Source: Catonia carolina
Taxonomy: Eukaryota > Arthropoda > Insecta > Hemiptera > Achilidae
DNA: 64,000 nt
Assembly (NCBI GenBank): GCA_035578175.1
Contig: JAQMRL010000007.1
Span: forward strand, 43,839,391 to 43,903,390
Direction of reading: 5' to 3'
The translations under genes and the position numbers were made by a program. Positions 45,588 through 58,215 of this stretch are shown one piece after another. A model generated the notes under the pieces. That model searched no databases and was not told where the DNA came from. It was given only the letters and a program-made list of their open reading frames with translations. The number at the start of each line of letters is the position of its first letter. Within the stretch, counting starts at the first letter, position 1.

Positions 45588-46560
45588 GTGCAGATCAATA
45601 AAAAAACGGTACAAAAATATCTGATTCTTTACAAACTGGAATTAATCAGGACGATCAAGCATTTGAAACAAAGATGTAATGATTATCGGAAATCCGCCAA
45701 GGAAAGAGATAACAACTTGTGTTTAAATAATGAAAAAATTTATTACCGAAACTTAAAACTTAGAGAATCAGTTACAGAAAGATACACTCCAAAAAATAAA
45801 GTAGTTATTTAGGCTGGAGATGTCACTGTACGAGGAATAAAATTCAAGACTGAAAGGCTTGTGTGTCTGATGTTACTCACAACTTCTGGCCAAAAAGATT
45901 CCGTTCATGACAACGGTGTTTTAGATCCTTAGGGATCTACATCATTGCCACAACATTTATATGTCAAGGAGAATATTTATATGTCTATCTTCTAAAAACT
46001 TCGGAAAGTACTCTCGATCCCTTCAAATATCTACCGATAACCTCCCTATATGCCCAAAACGGGCAGGTGGAGTGTTACTTTAATTGCACTCTATCTGTTT
46101 GGTCCAGGGCTAAAAAAAAATAGTTCTGTTTCTTATCACATAGTCAGCCACTTATATGACTGAACTATTTAAGAACAGAAGAGGTAGAGGTGTAAAAGAC
46201 ACTAGTCAGAGTTATCTCCTCTGAGAGTAATGAATTTCACTATACAGCCAGACCCTGTGGTGAATGAAGTGAAGGTGTCATTTGCAGGGTGGAAAGTGAG
46301 TGCTTTTCGGAGGGCCTGGCATGCTGATAAGCATACTCTTTCAACTCAGTGAGGAAGGCAATGGTAAACCACCTTACTCCTCGTTTTTACTTAGTAAAAC
46401 CTCTAGAGGTTCAAACCAGCCTTTTGGCTGTTGACCTAAACAACAACACAACCTCCCTATAGAATGCTTATCTCTTTTACTTGGATTTATGTATGACAAT
46501 CAATTAAAACTTGATAAGTTTGAGCCCTGCTCATCTGACACCCGGTTGCATCGGACCCCT
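45588..46560 (+). pseudogene. Decayed retroelement (pre-RT and RT start), interrupted by SINE-like copy 5
   Basis: 45588-45812 reads HLKQRCNDYRKSAKERDN and EKIYYRNLKL, a Lys-rich block like that preceding RT in some insect non-LTR proteins. Later KYLPITSLY resembles the RPIT(C/S)L RT motif, where family B copy 5 was inserted. No intact domain. Confidence 0.4.
46051..46449 (+). repeat. ~400-bp SINE-like family B, copy 5, with 12-bp target duplication
   Basis: AACCTCCCTATA flanks the element exactly at 46039-46050 and 46450-46461. This defines its limits: start TGCCCAAAACGGGCAGGTGG, end CTAAACAACAACAC. It is inserted in a decayed retroelement. Confidence 0.93.
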
Positions 46561-46599
46561 AAAGGGTCTAACTCACAACCGAGGTGTTTAATAACCTCC

Positions 46600-49080
46600 C
46601 TATAATATGTTTAACGGATCAGAAAAATGTACACACTTCGGGAGAAAACAACGTGTTTGTTATCGAAAAAGCGAGAGGTAGAGAAGGGGAGACCAGCAGA
46701 AGCATCATCATCAACAACTACAATAATACAATTACAATTACAATAAAGACCTTGACTTACAGCATCCAGTTTACTCCACGAGATCACGTTTTTATATAAG
46801 TAACTAGGTATAGTGCTCAATAGAAGGCCTGTACATAATTTGTGCTGGCCTAAGGTTACTGTATGTAGTAGTGCACGGCTCAACAGCAAAATTAGGCCGA
46901 CTAGATAATAAAAATTACTATAAAATTCTTGTTTTTATGGTGTATAAAAATCTAATCATGAAATAACTACAATGTATCAAGATAAGTGAAAAAATGAAAG
47001 AATTATTAAAAAAAAATTCTCTATAATATTGTTTCTCGACCTTTCTCTCACTTGTGCAACCCCAAGTAAATTAATTTCTAAATAACCTCTTGTGGTTAAA
47101 ATAACTTTTTAAATGCTTACAGTTTCGTCGGGTGTAAAATGTGAAAATGTAATACCTAACACTAAAACTGAATGAAATTTCATCAGATATAAAAGTAAAT
47201 TTTTCGCCGATTTTCAATTTGTCCCATTAATATGAGCTGTAGCATTTGGTAATGGTCATCTCTAAGAGATGGTGTCCCAAAGACACCAAAATTTCTGAAC
47301 TTAACAATATAAATAAAGCTGCCCTATTTTCTAAGCGCTCTGTAACACCTCAATGTTCTGCGTGCTGTCCATAGGACAACGAAGCCTTCTTCTTGAAAAC
47401 CACGTCTCAAATGGGCGAATGTGATTGAATTTTACAGCTGTAAGGGTCCAAACTTGTGTTCCAAACAACAAAACGAGATATTTATCATTTTCTGCCGGTT
47501 GTAATTTAAACCTCAAGTTGAAATTGTCACCACAAAATAATTACCTCATACCAAGAAACGTTGTAAGAGCAAATCATATTCTGCATTAAATCTCCAACAC
47601 TTAGTACAGCCAGTCCATAATGCGACTTTCCAAATAATTTAAATGACTGATCCTCTCTATAGAATTTTAATTTATTTTAAAATAAATTTTAGAATATCGT
47701 AAACGACTAAACATCACATACTTTATTTTCGACAGACAGACTCACCCTACCGAGTAAGTGTTGAAGACCTTCAGTGCTGGTACAAAATATAATTAATTGT
47801 GTTATCAGCATAACATTTTTGTGACCTGCAACCCATTTAACTTCACATCGTACTGTCGTTCATACGATTTTCTCATGAAATCTTGTCAGAATATATATTA
47901 GCCTATATAAAACAAGAAGAGGTGAAAGAATGGAGCTCTCCCTTACATCTCCCTAATAATAAATTCCGCACCAAATCTTACCGCCGCGCCGATACAAATA
48001 TTTAATTATTCTTAATACCTACACCTCAAAAAATATACTCGAAGTTACAGAAAACTTACATTTTTTTAGCCTAAAAATTTTATATTACTTTTCTCTCACT
48101 TTCTTTCTCTTTACAGGTATTAAGGTTAAGTCAAAGGCATCGGTTAAGTAAAGGATCTTTCCTAATTTTGTAATCGTAGATAAGGATTTTCTTATAAAGA
48201 TCTCCTCAACGAGCCTAGAAATATGGAACATTTCATCACCATATTTCGATCGTGTTATACTCTCACTTCGTTTACGGAAGCAAATATATTCATATTTAAA
48301 GTGATATCCCGCTGTGATTTGTGAATTATTGTAATTAAATAGTAAATTAAATTTTTAAATTAGGTTACTTTTTCATTTTACATTGTAAAATCAAATCAAA
48401 TATAGGTTATGTTTTATTATTTGCAATGGCAAGAGGAAATCGTGTGAGCGTTTCACACCAGAATTTTTTATTTTTCCACCCGATCCGGCCTATTGTAACC
48501 TTTTATTAATAGCTTCATTGTTTCAAGCAAAAATGCTCAACCGAAAACATAAAAGACTTCTGCTACAGACTTTAATAAAGGTTTTCACTCTATCACTGAC
48601 ACAATTGAATGAGAGATCATTGAAAAGGAAAATTATTTTAAATTGACTAAAGAATTTTCTTGAATTCTGTTTTTAAATGTGTTCATTTGATGCTTACTGG
48701 GGAGTGATAACAGACTGATTATTCAATCTGTAAAATATATCTCTTAAGTGTATCAATAGCTGAATTCGAGCAGAACTGTGATTCAGATTTTAATCCTCTA
48801 TAGCGAAAAACATAAAATTAATATTTTTGATGCAGACAGAAAAAGAATAATAACTTAAATCTCTACGTTGGTCAAAATTAAGATTTATACCTACGAAGAT
48901 TCTTATCCGCCTGTACATCAATGTAGGTAACTCTGATCATTATTTAAAAGCAAAGATCTCGATATCTTTGAAGCTCATAAGTAAAGTTAATTTTATCCGT
49001 ATTTTTTATTCTTTGATTCCTAATCAAGAACCGGTAAAACATTAAATGTTTTCAAAAAAGTTTTTACATCCAGGCGTTTG
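46600..49080. other. Gene-free, nothing recognised beyond one repeat end
   Basis: AT-rich with chance ORFs; only 48400-48470 was assigned. Confidence 0.45.
48400..48470 (+). repeat. End fragment of the ~960-bp element
   Basis: GGCAAGAGGAAATCGTGTGA and GCGTTTCACACCAGAATTTT match the terminal segment at 60640-60700. Confidence 0.55.
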
Positions 49081-49385
49081 GCCTATATTGTAATGAGGCT
49101 CAATGTCACCTCAGCCCGGCCAAATATTATTAAGACTACAAATCAAAAGACCCCAGGTTCAATTTCGGACGAAGATCTAGAAATGTTGACATTGTTTACC
49201 GTGCACACTTCATTGGTCACCATTGTCGACATGAAAGCAAGGTGAATGAAATGGACGTGGCCATTAAGAAATGAATGAGCCGCAGGCCTGTATAGACACT
49301 TAATTACGGTGATAACACAACTTTAAAACAAATTCCAGCCCGTGAAATACAATATTTTTTAAAATATTGTTCCATACAGTAGTTA

Positions 49386-49783
49386 TTGCCTATAACGGGC
49401 AGGTGGAGTGTTAAATTAATTGCACTGGATCTGTTGGTTCCAGGGCTACAAAAAATAGTTCTGTTTCTTATCACATGGTCACCCAATTATATGACTGAAC
49501 TATTTAAGAACAGAAGAGGTAGCAGTGTAAAATACACTAGTCAGAGTTATCTCCTCTGAGAGTAATAAATTTCACTACACTACCAGACCCTATGGTGAAT
49601 GAAGTGAAGGTGTCATTTACAGGGTGGAAAGTGGATGCTTTTCGGAGTGCCTGGCAGCTGATAAGCTTACTCTTTTAACTCAATGAGGAAGGCAATAGTA
49701 AACCACCTCACTCCTCGTTTTTACTTAAAAAACCTCAAGAGGTTCAAACCAGCTTTCGGCTGTTGATCTAAACAACAGTAACG
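49386..49783 (+). repeat. ~400-bp SINE-like family B, copy 6
   Basis: Full-length copy flanked by GTAGTTA at 49379-49385 and 49784-49790. Confidence 0.88.
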
Positions 49784-51002
49784 GTAGTTAGTTTTTATCT
49801 TCAAGGAAACTTTGAAAAGCTTAGAGGATCGTTCTTACAAAGAATTACTGTTGACTCCGAAAAGGATTTATTTTCTAAATAGAATCAATCGTTATAATCG
49901 TAGAAATACAAGATTTTTAAGTCAGTATTGGCTATTGGTATACAGTGATATCGCCTTAAAAACTTAAAGATTGTTCGGTTTAAGCTCATATCGGTTCATT
50001 CAGTTTTACTCTCAAAGCGTATTTATGGTGAAACGGCTTAACCGTACAATCGTTAAGTGTCAGCCGCATTACTGGTACGAAAAAAAGAGAGTTAGAGATT
50101 TGGGTGAATTTGTCGAAGTAAAGATCTGTCAAGTAGGCATACACGCAATTTTGGCCCATTGTGCGTAAAATACATCAAAGTTTGCATTGTACTGACAAAA
50201 ATCTACTTTACGCTTCACGGTCGAAACAAGTCTAAGAAACTAATTGGTGTAGCAAAGCGGTAGCAGTTTGATATGTTGTGTCAGCGTTAACGCACTATAT
50301 AGAATATAGGCCAGGCGCAGAGTGAGGCAGCCAAGCATCGGATCGTGATGATGTCGGTAAGAGATTTGCTATAGGCCCTACATGGACTGCAGATCGTAAC
50401 CGGCCACTTTCTCTCTCGATGTACTTTCTACTGTTGGTCAGCGCAACGGATACAGATTTCCGCTTCCGAAATTATTTTAGGCGAATGATTTATGATAAAT
50501 AAATATCATACCCGCTGCCTTCCGACTGCCTCCATATTATAAACTGCTGTGAGTCTCATTTTCAATGTTACTATCGAAGTAACAAATCAACAATAGCCCA
50601 CTAACAATAAGTCGGTATCCGTTTATCCTTCCTATCGCCTTTCCAAGGAACTAGTTCCGATTCTGTTTATTGCCGGTAGAGGAAATGAGGTGATCTCATT
50701 TTACGTAAAAATCGGGTATAAACATAACTCGATGATTAAAAAATAACGTTATCAAACGCTAATCATTTGGACGTCGTCTTTTGTCTTGCTGACTCAAAAT
50801 GTCGTCATAAAGTAACACCGCAAAATGTTTCACGTAGCGATGTAAGTACCTTCACATCACATCTGCAACCGATCAAAATAACTTTACTAAAATCCATGTA
50901 TCAATAATACAACAGTGTGTCCCGGGTAAATTTCATGTCTCGGTATAACGTATGAAACACTTTTTATGAAAAAATTCACCTGTTTCTCCTCGATTGATAA
51001 TA

Positions 51003-51675
51003 CAGTTGAACTTCTATAACTCGAGTTTTCTACATCTCGAATTGAATTTCAGTCCCCTTAAACCTTCCCATGCATTTACCATGTGAAAAGTCATCTATAA
51101 CTCGACTTTTGCCATTTCTTTAAGTCGAAATAATTATTTTGTTTCTTTTGACAGAATTTGTACATAATTCTCAAAATAGCGGTTTTAGTATTTTGACAAA
51201 TGTAGGTACCGTGCTACTTCTTTCATTATAAGAGGAAATGTTCGACCATAAAAAGGAACAGACCTTCAAAGTCAGCTGGTTGTATAGGCCTAACAGGCGT
51301 AAAGCAAGACAATGAATTTCTTTAAATCGACGAATCTTTGGTCGACTACAGAACAATAGAACCATACTCGGTCGGTACAATGTACCGTATTCAGCATGTA
51401 CTGCGTAATTTTGGAATACTTTATACAATATGTACAGTACTTAACACTGCAGCCAATGGCTAAGCTAAATGCAACGTACAGTACTGTATTACGAAATTAC
51501 GCATGTGCAGTAGGTCTACATATTCCACATCTTGTAGGGTACTGTATTAGCCTATGTGGAATGTTCTGTTTTTTTCTTTAATAATTGCTTTGTTTTTATT
51601 TTTCCATAACTCGAAATTTCTGTAACTCGAATTTGTCCCCATCCTTTGAGGATTCGAGTTATAGAAGTTCGACTG
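51003..51675. mobile_element. pogo/Tigger-like MITE with TA duplication
   Basis: Ends CAGTTGAACTTCTATAACTC and inverse (...GAGTTATAGAAGTTCGACTG), flanked by TA at 51001-51002 and 51676-51677. Repeated ATAACTCGA motifs occur inside both ends. 673 bp, no intact ORF. Confidence 0.9.
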
Positions 51676-51677
51676 TA

Positions 51678-52400
51678 ATATAAAGCTAAAAATAAATAGT
51701 ATTATATTGTCATCAATAGAAGTACTTCACATTGTTTGGGTAATTAATGGGAAGGTTTTGCAACCACACAGGACGCAGCAGAGTGATTTTATGCAAATCT
51801 ACAAGGTAATTAACAGTAGAAATCAATTGTCAATGTTTTATCGGTGTTGATCTGATTACGAACAAGTAGTGCTGAACTGTGCTTATGTTATTTAAACAAG
51901 TGTTGTTATAGTGAAGCGGCAGTTGCTGATCTCGTGGCTGTTTCTCATCAGTGAAACTGTTAATTTTGTTCTTTTTATATATTGACAATCCTTAAATTCT
52001 GTAAGTCCATTTTAATCATCTGATTTTGATGTACAGATGAAAAGTAATAGTCACTTAAAGATCGATAAATTCACTCGTTGAGTAATGATATGTGCACTAA
52101 TAAATAAGTCAAAATATGCGTAGTTGCTATACAACCGAATTCAACATCCGCAAATAGTGTTTCAAAGCGGCGGCTATTCAGGTGACGTAGGTGAAGAGAC
52201 TCTTCACCTTCGCCTTATTATACGTAATAAATGCTCAAGTGAAGAGTTAGATGGGTGGCTGGTGCTTCTCTTACAGCGCGAGCGGGTTACCATGAGTACG
52301 GTGACGTCAGCGGAAAATCCGCACCTCTAGCTCTCCCCACCAGACCCCAAATAGTGAAGAGGTTTACGCGGTTCGACCAGTCTACTTACTGCACCTGCAT
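51678..52400. other. Unassigned, locally GC-rich
   Basis: 52180-52400 is less AT-rich than its surroundings and contains a near-perfect palindrome AGGTGAAGAGACTCTTCACC and a CRE-like TGACGTCA near 52301. No coding gene supported. Confidence 0.35.
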
Positions 52401-52405
52401 ACACC

Positions 52406-53273
52406 GGGTGCCCCACGGAATTTGAACCATAGGGAAATAGCATTGATTTTCATTAGTTTATTAATATTTTCTTCCCAAGAATAAATAAAGAATTTCTTAT
52501 CAGGAATCATTAGAAAATGTTTAGACCTTTAAACATAACAAATTTTAATACATTTTAAGCTGTATTTTAGCTTAAAATACAGAAATTCATAAATTTATAA
52601 CCGTTTTTTATTTAAGTATTGAAAATTTTATTAAATTGTCGCATTGTATGTTTGGAGTAATGGTAACGTTCTAGTGCAGAGACGTAAAGTTATGCGGGTC
52701 GAATCCATCTACGATAAAAATTTAATTTTTTTTTTTTAATTTTGACAATTTGTTTTATTATCTGAAAATATTTACTTAATTTGTTTGTTTTTTGAGCAAA
52801 TTCAGTATTATTTGAAATATCTAATCTATTTCCTTCAGCAACATTTAATTTCAGAGAAAGCTGAATGTTGCAATAATTTTACATGATCAAACAAATTACC
52901 AAAATTAAATAATTAAATTTTTTTGAATATTTTCAATATTTTTTTTACAATAAAATTTTTTTCGCAGATGGATTCGACCCACATACCTTTACATCTTCAC
53001 ACCAGAACGTTACCATTACTCCAGACATGCAATGCGATAATTTAATAAAATCTTCAATACTTAAAATAATAGAAAACGGTTACAAATTCATGTATTTTTG
53101 TATTTTAAGCTAAAATACAGCTTAAAAATGTATCAAAATTGATAATTTTAAAAGGTCTGAACATTTTCTAATGATGCCTGATTATAACAAGTCTGCATTT
53201 ATTCATGGGAAGAAAATATTAAACTAGTGAAAATCAATGCTATTTCTCTATGGTTCAAATTTCGTGGAACACC
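52406..53273. mobile_element. Large foldback element, ~310-bp inverted arms
   Basis: 52406-52725 and 52965-53273 are inverted copies of each other (outer ends GGTGCCCCACGGAATTTGAA and GGTGTTCCACGAAATTTGAA, read inward) around a 240-bp AT-rich centre. Each arm carries a B-box-like GGGTCGAATCC and GTTACCATTACTCC on one strand. No ORF. Confidence 0.85.
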
Positions 53274-56200
53274 AGTATATGTACACGTACGTTAGTTGTT
53301 TTGTATTTGTGGTGTTTTTATTGTATACAGTTGTTTGTATGTGTGTTTGTATTTTATACAGAGTGTCACACAGTATGTAAACATACACACACACTCACAT
53401 ACATAGTGCATATGTGTATTTTACTTTTTTTTTACTCACGAGAGTCTCGCGAATACTTATTAGTATACTAATTTTTCTCGGTTTTTTGCAACACTTCACC
53501 AATTTTTGAAGGCATCAGCCGGCACTGGTTTTTGAAACAGTAATGAAAATGCTACCTCGGAATCAGATGCGATAGAATCAGGAAAAACCCCGTAAATTAG
53601 AAACAGGTTCAAAATATGTATTCAAAACAGGTACTGAAAACAGACGATGTCACGCATGTTCCGATACATCAGCTTAGCCACTCCACGTAAATCGTAAATT
53701 AAATCTTAACAAGTCTTCTCAGCCGGACGTACGTAAGACGATAAACTTCTGACGATTCTGAAAGTTCGGATAATTCAATAAAAACTAAGGAATATTTTTT
53801 ACCACCTTTATATTTAATCCGAAGTAGACTTCTTAGAGCTTCAAGAGTTGTTAAATTAATCATTTGAACTGGATATGTTTCCACAATTAGCCTACGAGAC
53901 ATTAAAAATATAATCTTTGAACGCAACAAAGTATCGTACCATGGTAAAATGTTTAAGAGAAAACGAAGCCGCCTTCCAGTTATGCCAAGTAGCGGTGAAC
54001 AATGAGTTTACGGTTGTGATTGAGAAAGACGAATGCAGCAGTTGGTAGGACAAGATTTCAGCAGAATTCAGTGAGTTGCTCATTTGATATGATTCGTAAA
54101 ATAAGGAAAATAAAATCAAGTTACTGTCATCTGTCGACATTCAGCCGGACTTTAATGAAAAAAGGTTTTTTATTTTAATTAGCCAACTAGTGAAACTCCG
54201 GGGAAGACTATAGTGAGATCTCTCCTCACTATTCCTTTACTAAAGAAAAAAGTTTCTTTCGAAATGATACCCTCCGATTTTACGACAAAACAAAAAATAA
54301 AGAAAACTAGGTATCCGTTTTTCATATGATTGTGAGCTGTTTTGTTTTAATTGACAACCCATTTTGATTGCAGCCTTTTCACTGGATTTTTGGCGTAAAT
54401 CTGGACAAGAACATGTAGATGTTGAGACAGTTTTCAGATATTCACAATTATAAGTAGCTCGGTTTTACTTACCGATTGAAATATTGGTAGGTTTTGAAAT
54501 GTCCTATAATTCCTTTTGGAGTCTCCTGGATGCAATTAACAAAAAACTAACTTTCTATCAGTTGACTCACTGGACTGTTACAAAAGCCATTAGGATTGCA
54601 CAGATTTTAATTTTTAATATTTGAACGGTATAGCCGGAATTTGTACAATGTTTGGTGTAATAAACAGTTGGATTAAATTTTGCTGACCATTTTTACCTTG
54701 ACATTTCGTACGGTAGCGTAAGGTATGTTTAAGGTAGAATGATTGATCGATAATAATTTAAGGATAAAAATGAGTAGTTTCATCTGGTACCCACTTTCAA
54801 TTTACACCATCTTCGTTGAACATTTTTTCTTTGTACGCTATACAGATAAAACTGAAAGTTTTCAAATAATTTGTTTCATAACAAAAGAAGTTAGTTTAGT
54901 AAAACATTAATAAATTATAAACTAAAATGTTTGCCGTCTAAATGGGCATTGTAAAATAGAGCAGAGTTATTTTAATTGGAGATTTATTTGGAGAGTCATT
55001 TGTAATGGAGTTGAACATATTTTGAATAGTTTTGGATTGATTTGAACGAACTAAATTATACAAAGATATTGATATTATTGACACATAATTTTGTACTAAG
55101 TTTAGACCTAAATCAGTGAACTAAGTGGTTACAACAGCGACAAATTATCTAGTGATTACTTTTAATTATCAGTCACACTTTCTCTGCGCAACAGAGTTCC
55201 TGTAAAAGAGACCTGATTTTTCAGTACTTTTAGGTTCAATATCAAGCTATAAGTTTATATAATGGAGGTCTAATATTTTAAAAAATAAACCTGCTTAAAA
55301 ATCAGTAGTATTGTTTGAAATGAATGAGCGAAGAGTGATGGTGTGTTGTACATAGTTTAAATTTCATAAAACATTTCAATTGCATCGAAGGTATCAGTAC
55401 ATCGGTTTTTAAGTAGCCCATATTAAATTATATTTACAATTTTTTTTTTGAAACTAATTAACACCGGTTCGGATATTTTTTTAGAATAATTTTAAGGTAA
55501 TCATTCGAGTAAAGGTCGGTTATAGTGAAAACTAAAAACGTTAAGTCATTAGGTCTGACATCCCACATATACGAGCGCGTGCACACAAATGAACATCTTT
55601 CTGAAAACAAATTTTCCTTGAAGGTGTTTTGAAACCTAAAGATAAAATTGTGACAAGAATTAGAATTTTTCACGCTCTCTAAACTTTCTCGTGATACCGT
55701 TTTAGAAAAAATTAACTTACGAATCTGGTAAATTTTTATTCAATAGAACATCATGGCTACTAAACTAGGTTTATAACAATCTTCTTTGTCTCGAAGGGTT
55801 TGCTTTTATAAAAGTATAATATTCTTCAGCGTTTGAGATATTGGAGTGATGTAATGTAAGTATCAGTTGTGTATCATTGGTAGTTTTACCGGTTACCTTC
55901 ACGCTATGAAAAGAAAAGCTGAGGTCGTGCACTTATAGCTACAAAGACGAAAACCAAACCACTCCATTTCTTAAAAAGTTAAGGGGATGCAAGTTTCATC
56001 TAAGCCACTCTGAACAGGCTTGTACATGATTTTTCGAAAGTTCCTAGCGAGTGATAATTGAATCATCTACGTGAAAAAATTCTGTACCTGGTCATAGCAG
56101 ATATAAAATTACAAATTCTCTCAACGATAGTGAAAACTAATGAACAAAATATTAGTGAACACTAAACTATACCAAAAACGGCGTAAGAGAAGAGTTAGAA

Positions 56201-56339
56201 AGGAGTTAGCAAGGAGAATAATGCATTCAATAATTGAAAATGGAAATAACGATGAAAAATATTAGGCAAAAAAATCGCCCAAATAAAATGATTTTAAACA
56301 AATCCAAAACGTATCGTATGAAATAAGAAAAATAAGATT
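53274..56339. other. Gene-free, one short shared motif
   Basis: Imperfect GT/CA-rich sequence at 53320-53410; GGAGTCTCCTGGATGCAATT near 54517 recurs elsewhere. Nothing else recognised. Confidence 0.45.
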
Positions 56340-56415
56340 GTTTTTTTTTTTTTGTTTTACGTCTGACTGTTTTGCAATTTGTGCTAATGCAGACGGTGGA
56401 GAATGATGATACATG
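56340..56415 (-). repeat. SINE family A 3'-half
   Basis: Poly-T, then GTTTTACGTCTGACTGTTTT and GCTAATGCAGACGGTGGAG. Confidence 0.7.
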
Positions 56416-56460
56416 AAAATGAGAGATCAAAAATGCCATTTTATTTTATTTTATTTTATT

Positions 56461-56555
56461 TTTTTTTTTTTTTTGGTTTAACGCCTGACTGTTCTGCAAT
56501 TATTGCTAATGCAGACGGGAAAAAATGCCAGACCTGACCGGAAATCGAACCCGGT
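56461..56555 (-). repeat. SINE family A, nearly to the B-box
   Basis: Poly-T, then GGTTTAACGCCTGACTGTTC... to GACCTGACCGGAAATCGAAC, i.e. the tail, body and B-box of an inverse copy whose A-box part is missing. Confidence 0.8.
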
Positions 56556-57794
56556 CAAAGAGAAGATTGAGATTCTACGGATATCTGGTATAGATGAACG
56601 AAGAAAAACCTACAACACAAATATTTTAAAATCTGAAATGCTATTAAAACAAACCATAACAAACAAAATAATGGTACAAAGAAACAGAAAAGTGCCTGAT
56701 GACATTTATCATAGAAAAAAAATGTAACGAACGATAGAAATAAATTTAGACAATATTTGAAGATCAAAAGGGTTTTCCAGAGGAAAAAGTCTAGAAAAAT
56801 TACATACCAAAGTGGAGTGATGCGAGAAAAAGCATTTTCAGAGGTAATGAAAATATGGGATAAAATAAAACTGAAAATTCAAAATAAGAACTCGTGGAAA
56901 AATTAAAGGAGTAACATTAAAGGAACATGATTATCGTAGATCTAAATTGACTGAAACGAAAATTAAAAAAAATATAGGATTAGTATGTCTTATGGTAAAT
57001 AAAAACAGTTTTTATTTTTATTTTATAAGAAATCGTCGTGCTTCACTTTACTCCCTTCCATGAAACTAATATGATTTGATCCTCCTACAGTTCAGATCCC
57101 GGATACGCACGGTTAACTGGCACGTGGCACATAGAAAACTTGGGCACGGCAATTTACACTCGATTGGGAATAGTAAATTGACTTGCAAGCCTAGATTTTA
57201 CTTATTGCTATTTTAAACATTTTTTTTAGGTTTTGTTTACTGTTGAACAACCGGTATGAAGTACAAGTTAGTGCACACAACTTACAATTCTTAATAGCAA
57301 TTAATTACTATTACGATTGAAATAAAGTTCAGTAATGATTACCACATACTGGTTAATAAAATGATAGTGTACTTGTTTTATTTTATTGAAGTTGTACTTG
57401 TATGCTAGTGTATATATTGTTCAATTCATCATTAAATAAGGAAAGAATTGCTGTTGATCATTCTTACAACGAAGAATATTTCCAAGAAATTCTCCTTAAT
57501 TACGATATCATAATCAATTTAAAGCGTCATTATTTATAGAACGTTGCCAATAGCAATGATGATAATAATTTTTCGCAGGCTTCCACACAACCATACTCCT
57601 GCCATCTCCTTCCTTTTGTAGCATAGATCTAATACAACTCGTATATGCTGCCAGTCGTCTGTCAGTCTGGGAATTCCGACTGCTGCGAATACTACATTCT
57701 CTCTCACCAGATCGCTGGAGGGTACGGAAATCCCAGAAAAGCAAAAACATTCGAGCGTCTGCACTTCCAGTTAGGGCGGATATTGAAGAGTTTT
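56556..57794. other. Gene-free, possible retroelement debris
   Basis: 56560-56900 has Lys/Arg-rich broken reading frames without a recognisable motif; the rest is AT-rich. Confidence 0.4.
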
Positions 57795-58215
57795 GCCCAT
57801 AACGGGCAGGTGGAGTGCAAATTAATTGTCCATAACGCACATAATTAGCCCATAACGGGCAGGTGGAGTGCAATTAATTGCACTCGATCTGTTGGTTCCA
57901 GGGCTACAAAAATAGTTCTGTTTCTTATCAAATAGTCAGCCAATTATATGACTGAACTATTTAAGAACAGAAGAGGTAGATGTGTAAAAGACACTAATCA
58001 CAATTGTCTCCTCCAAGAGTAATAAATTTCATTATACAGCCAGACCCTGTGGTGAATGAAGTGAAGGTGTCATTTGCAGGGTGGAAAGTGGTAGCTTTTT
58101 GGAGGGCCTGGCATGCTGTTAAGATTACTCTTTCAACTCAGTGAGGAAGGCAATATTAAACCACCTCACTCCTCGTTTTTACTTAGTAAAACCTCTAGAG
58201 GTTCAAACCAGCCTT
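57795..58215 (+). repeat. ~400-bp SINE-like family B, copy 7 (duplicated head, cut 3' end)
   Basis: The first ~50 bp (GCCCATAACGGGCAGGTGGA) occur twice, at 57795 and about 57848. The 3' end stops at CCAGCCTTA, where a LINE remnant begins. Confidence 0.85.

Noticed and set aside
52301..52308. CRE (TGACGTCA) as evidence of a promoter
   Set aside because: A single 8-bp match with no adjacent gene or initiator; not enough to call a regulatory site.
56503..56727. 74-residue Lys-rich ORF as a LINE C-terminus
   Set aside because: No IYGP, GHxxRM or similar block could be placed, so it is left unassigned.
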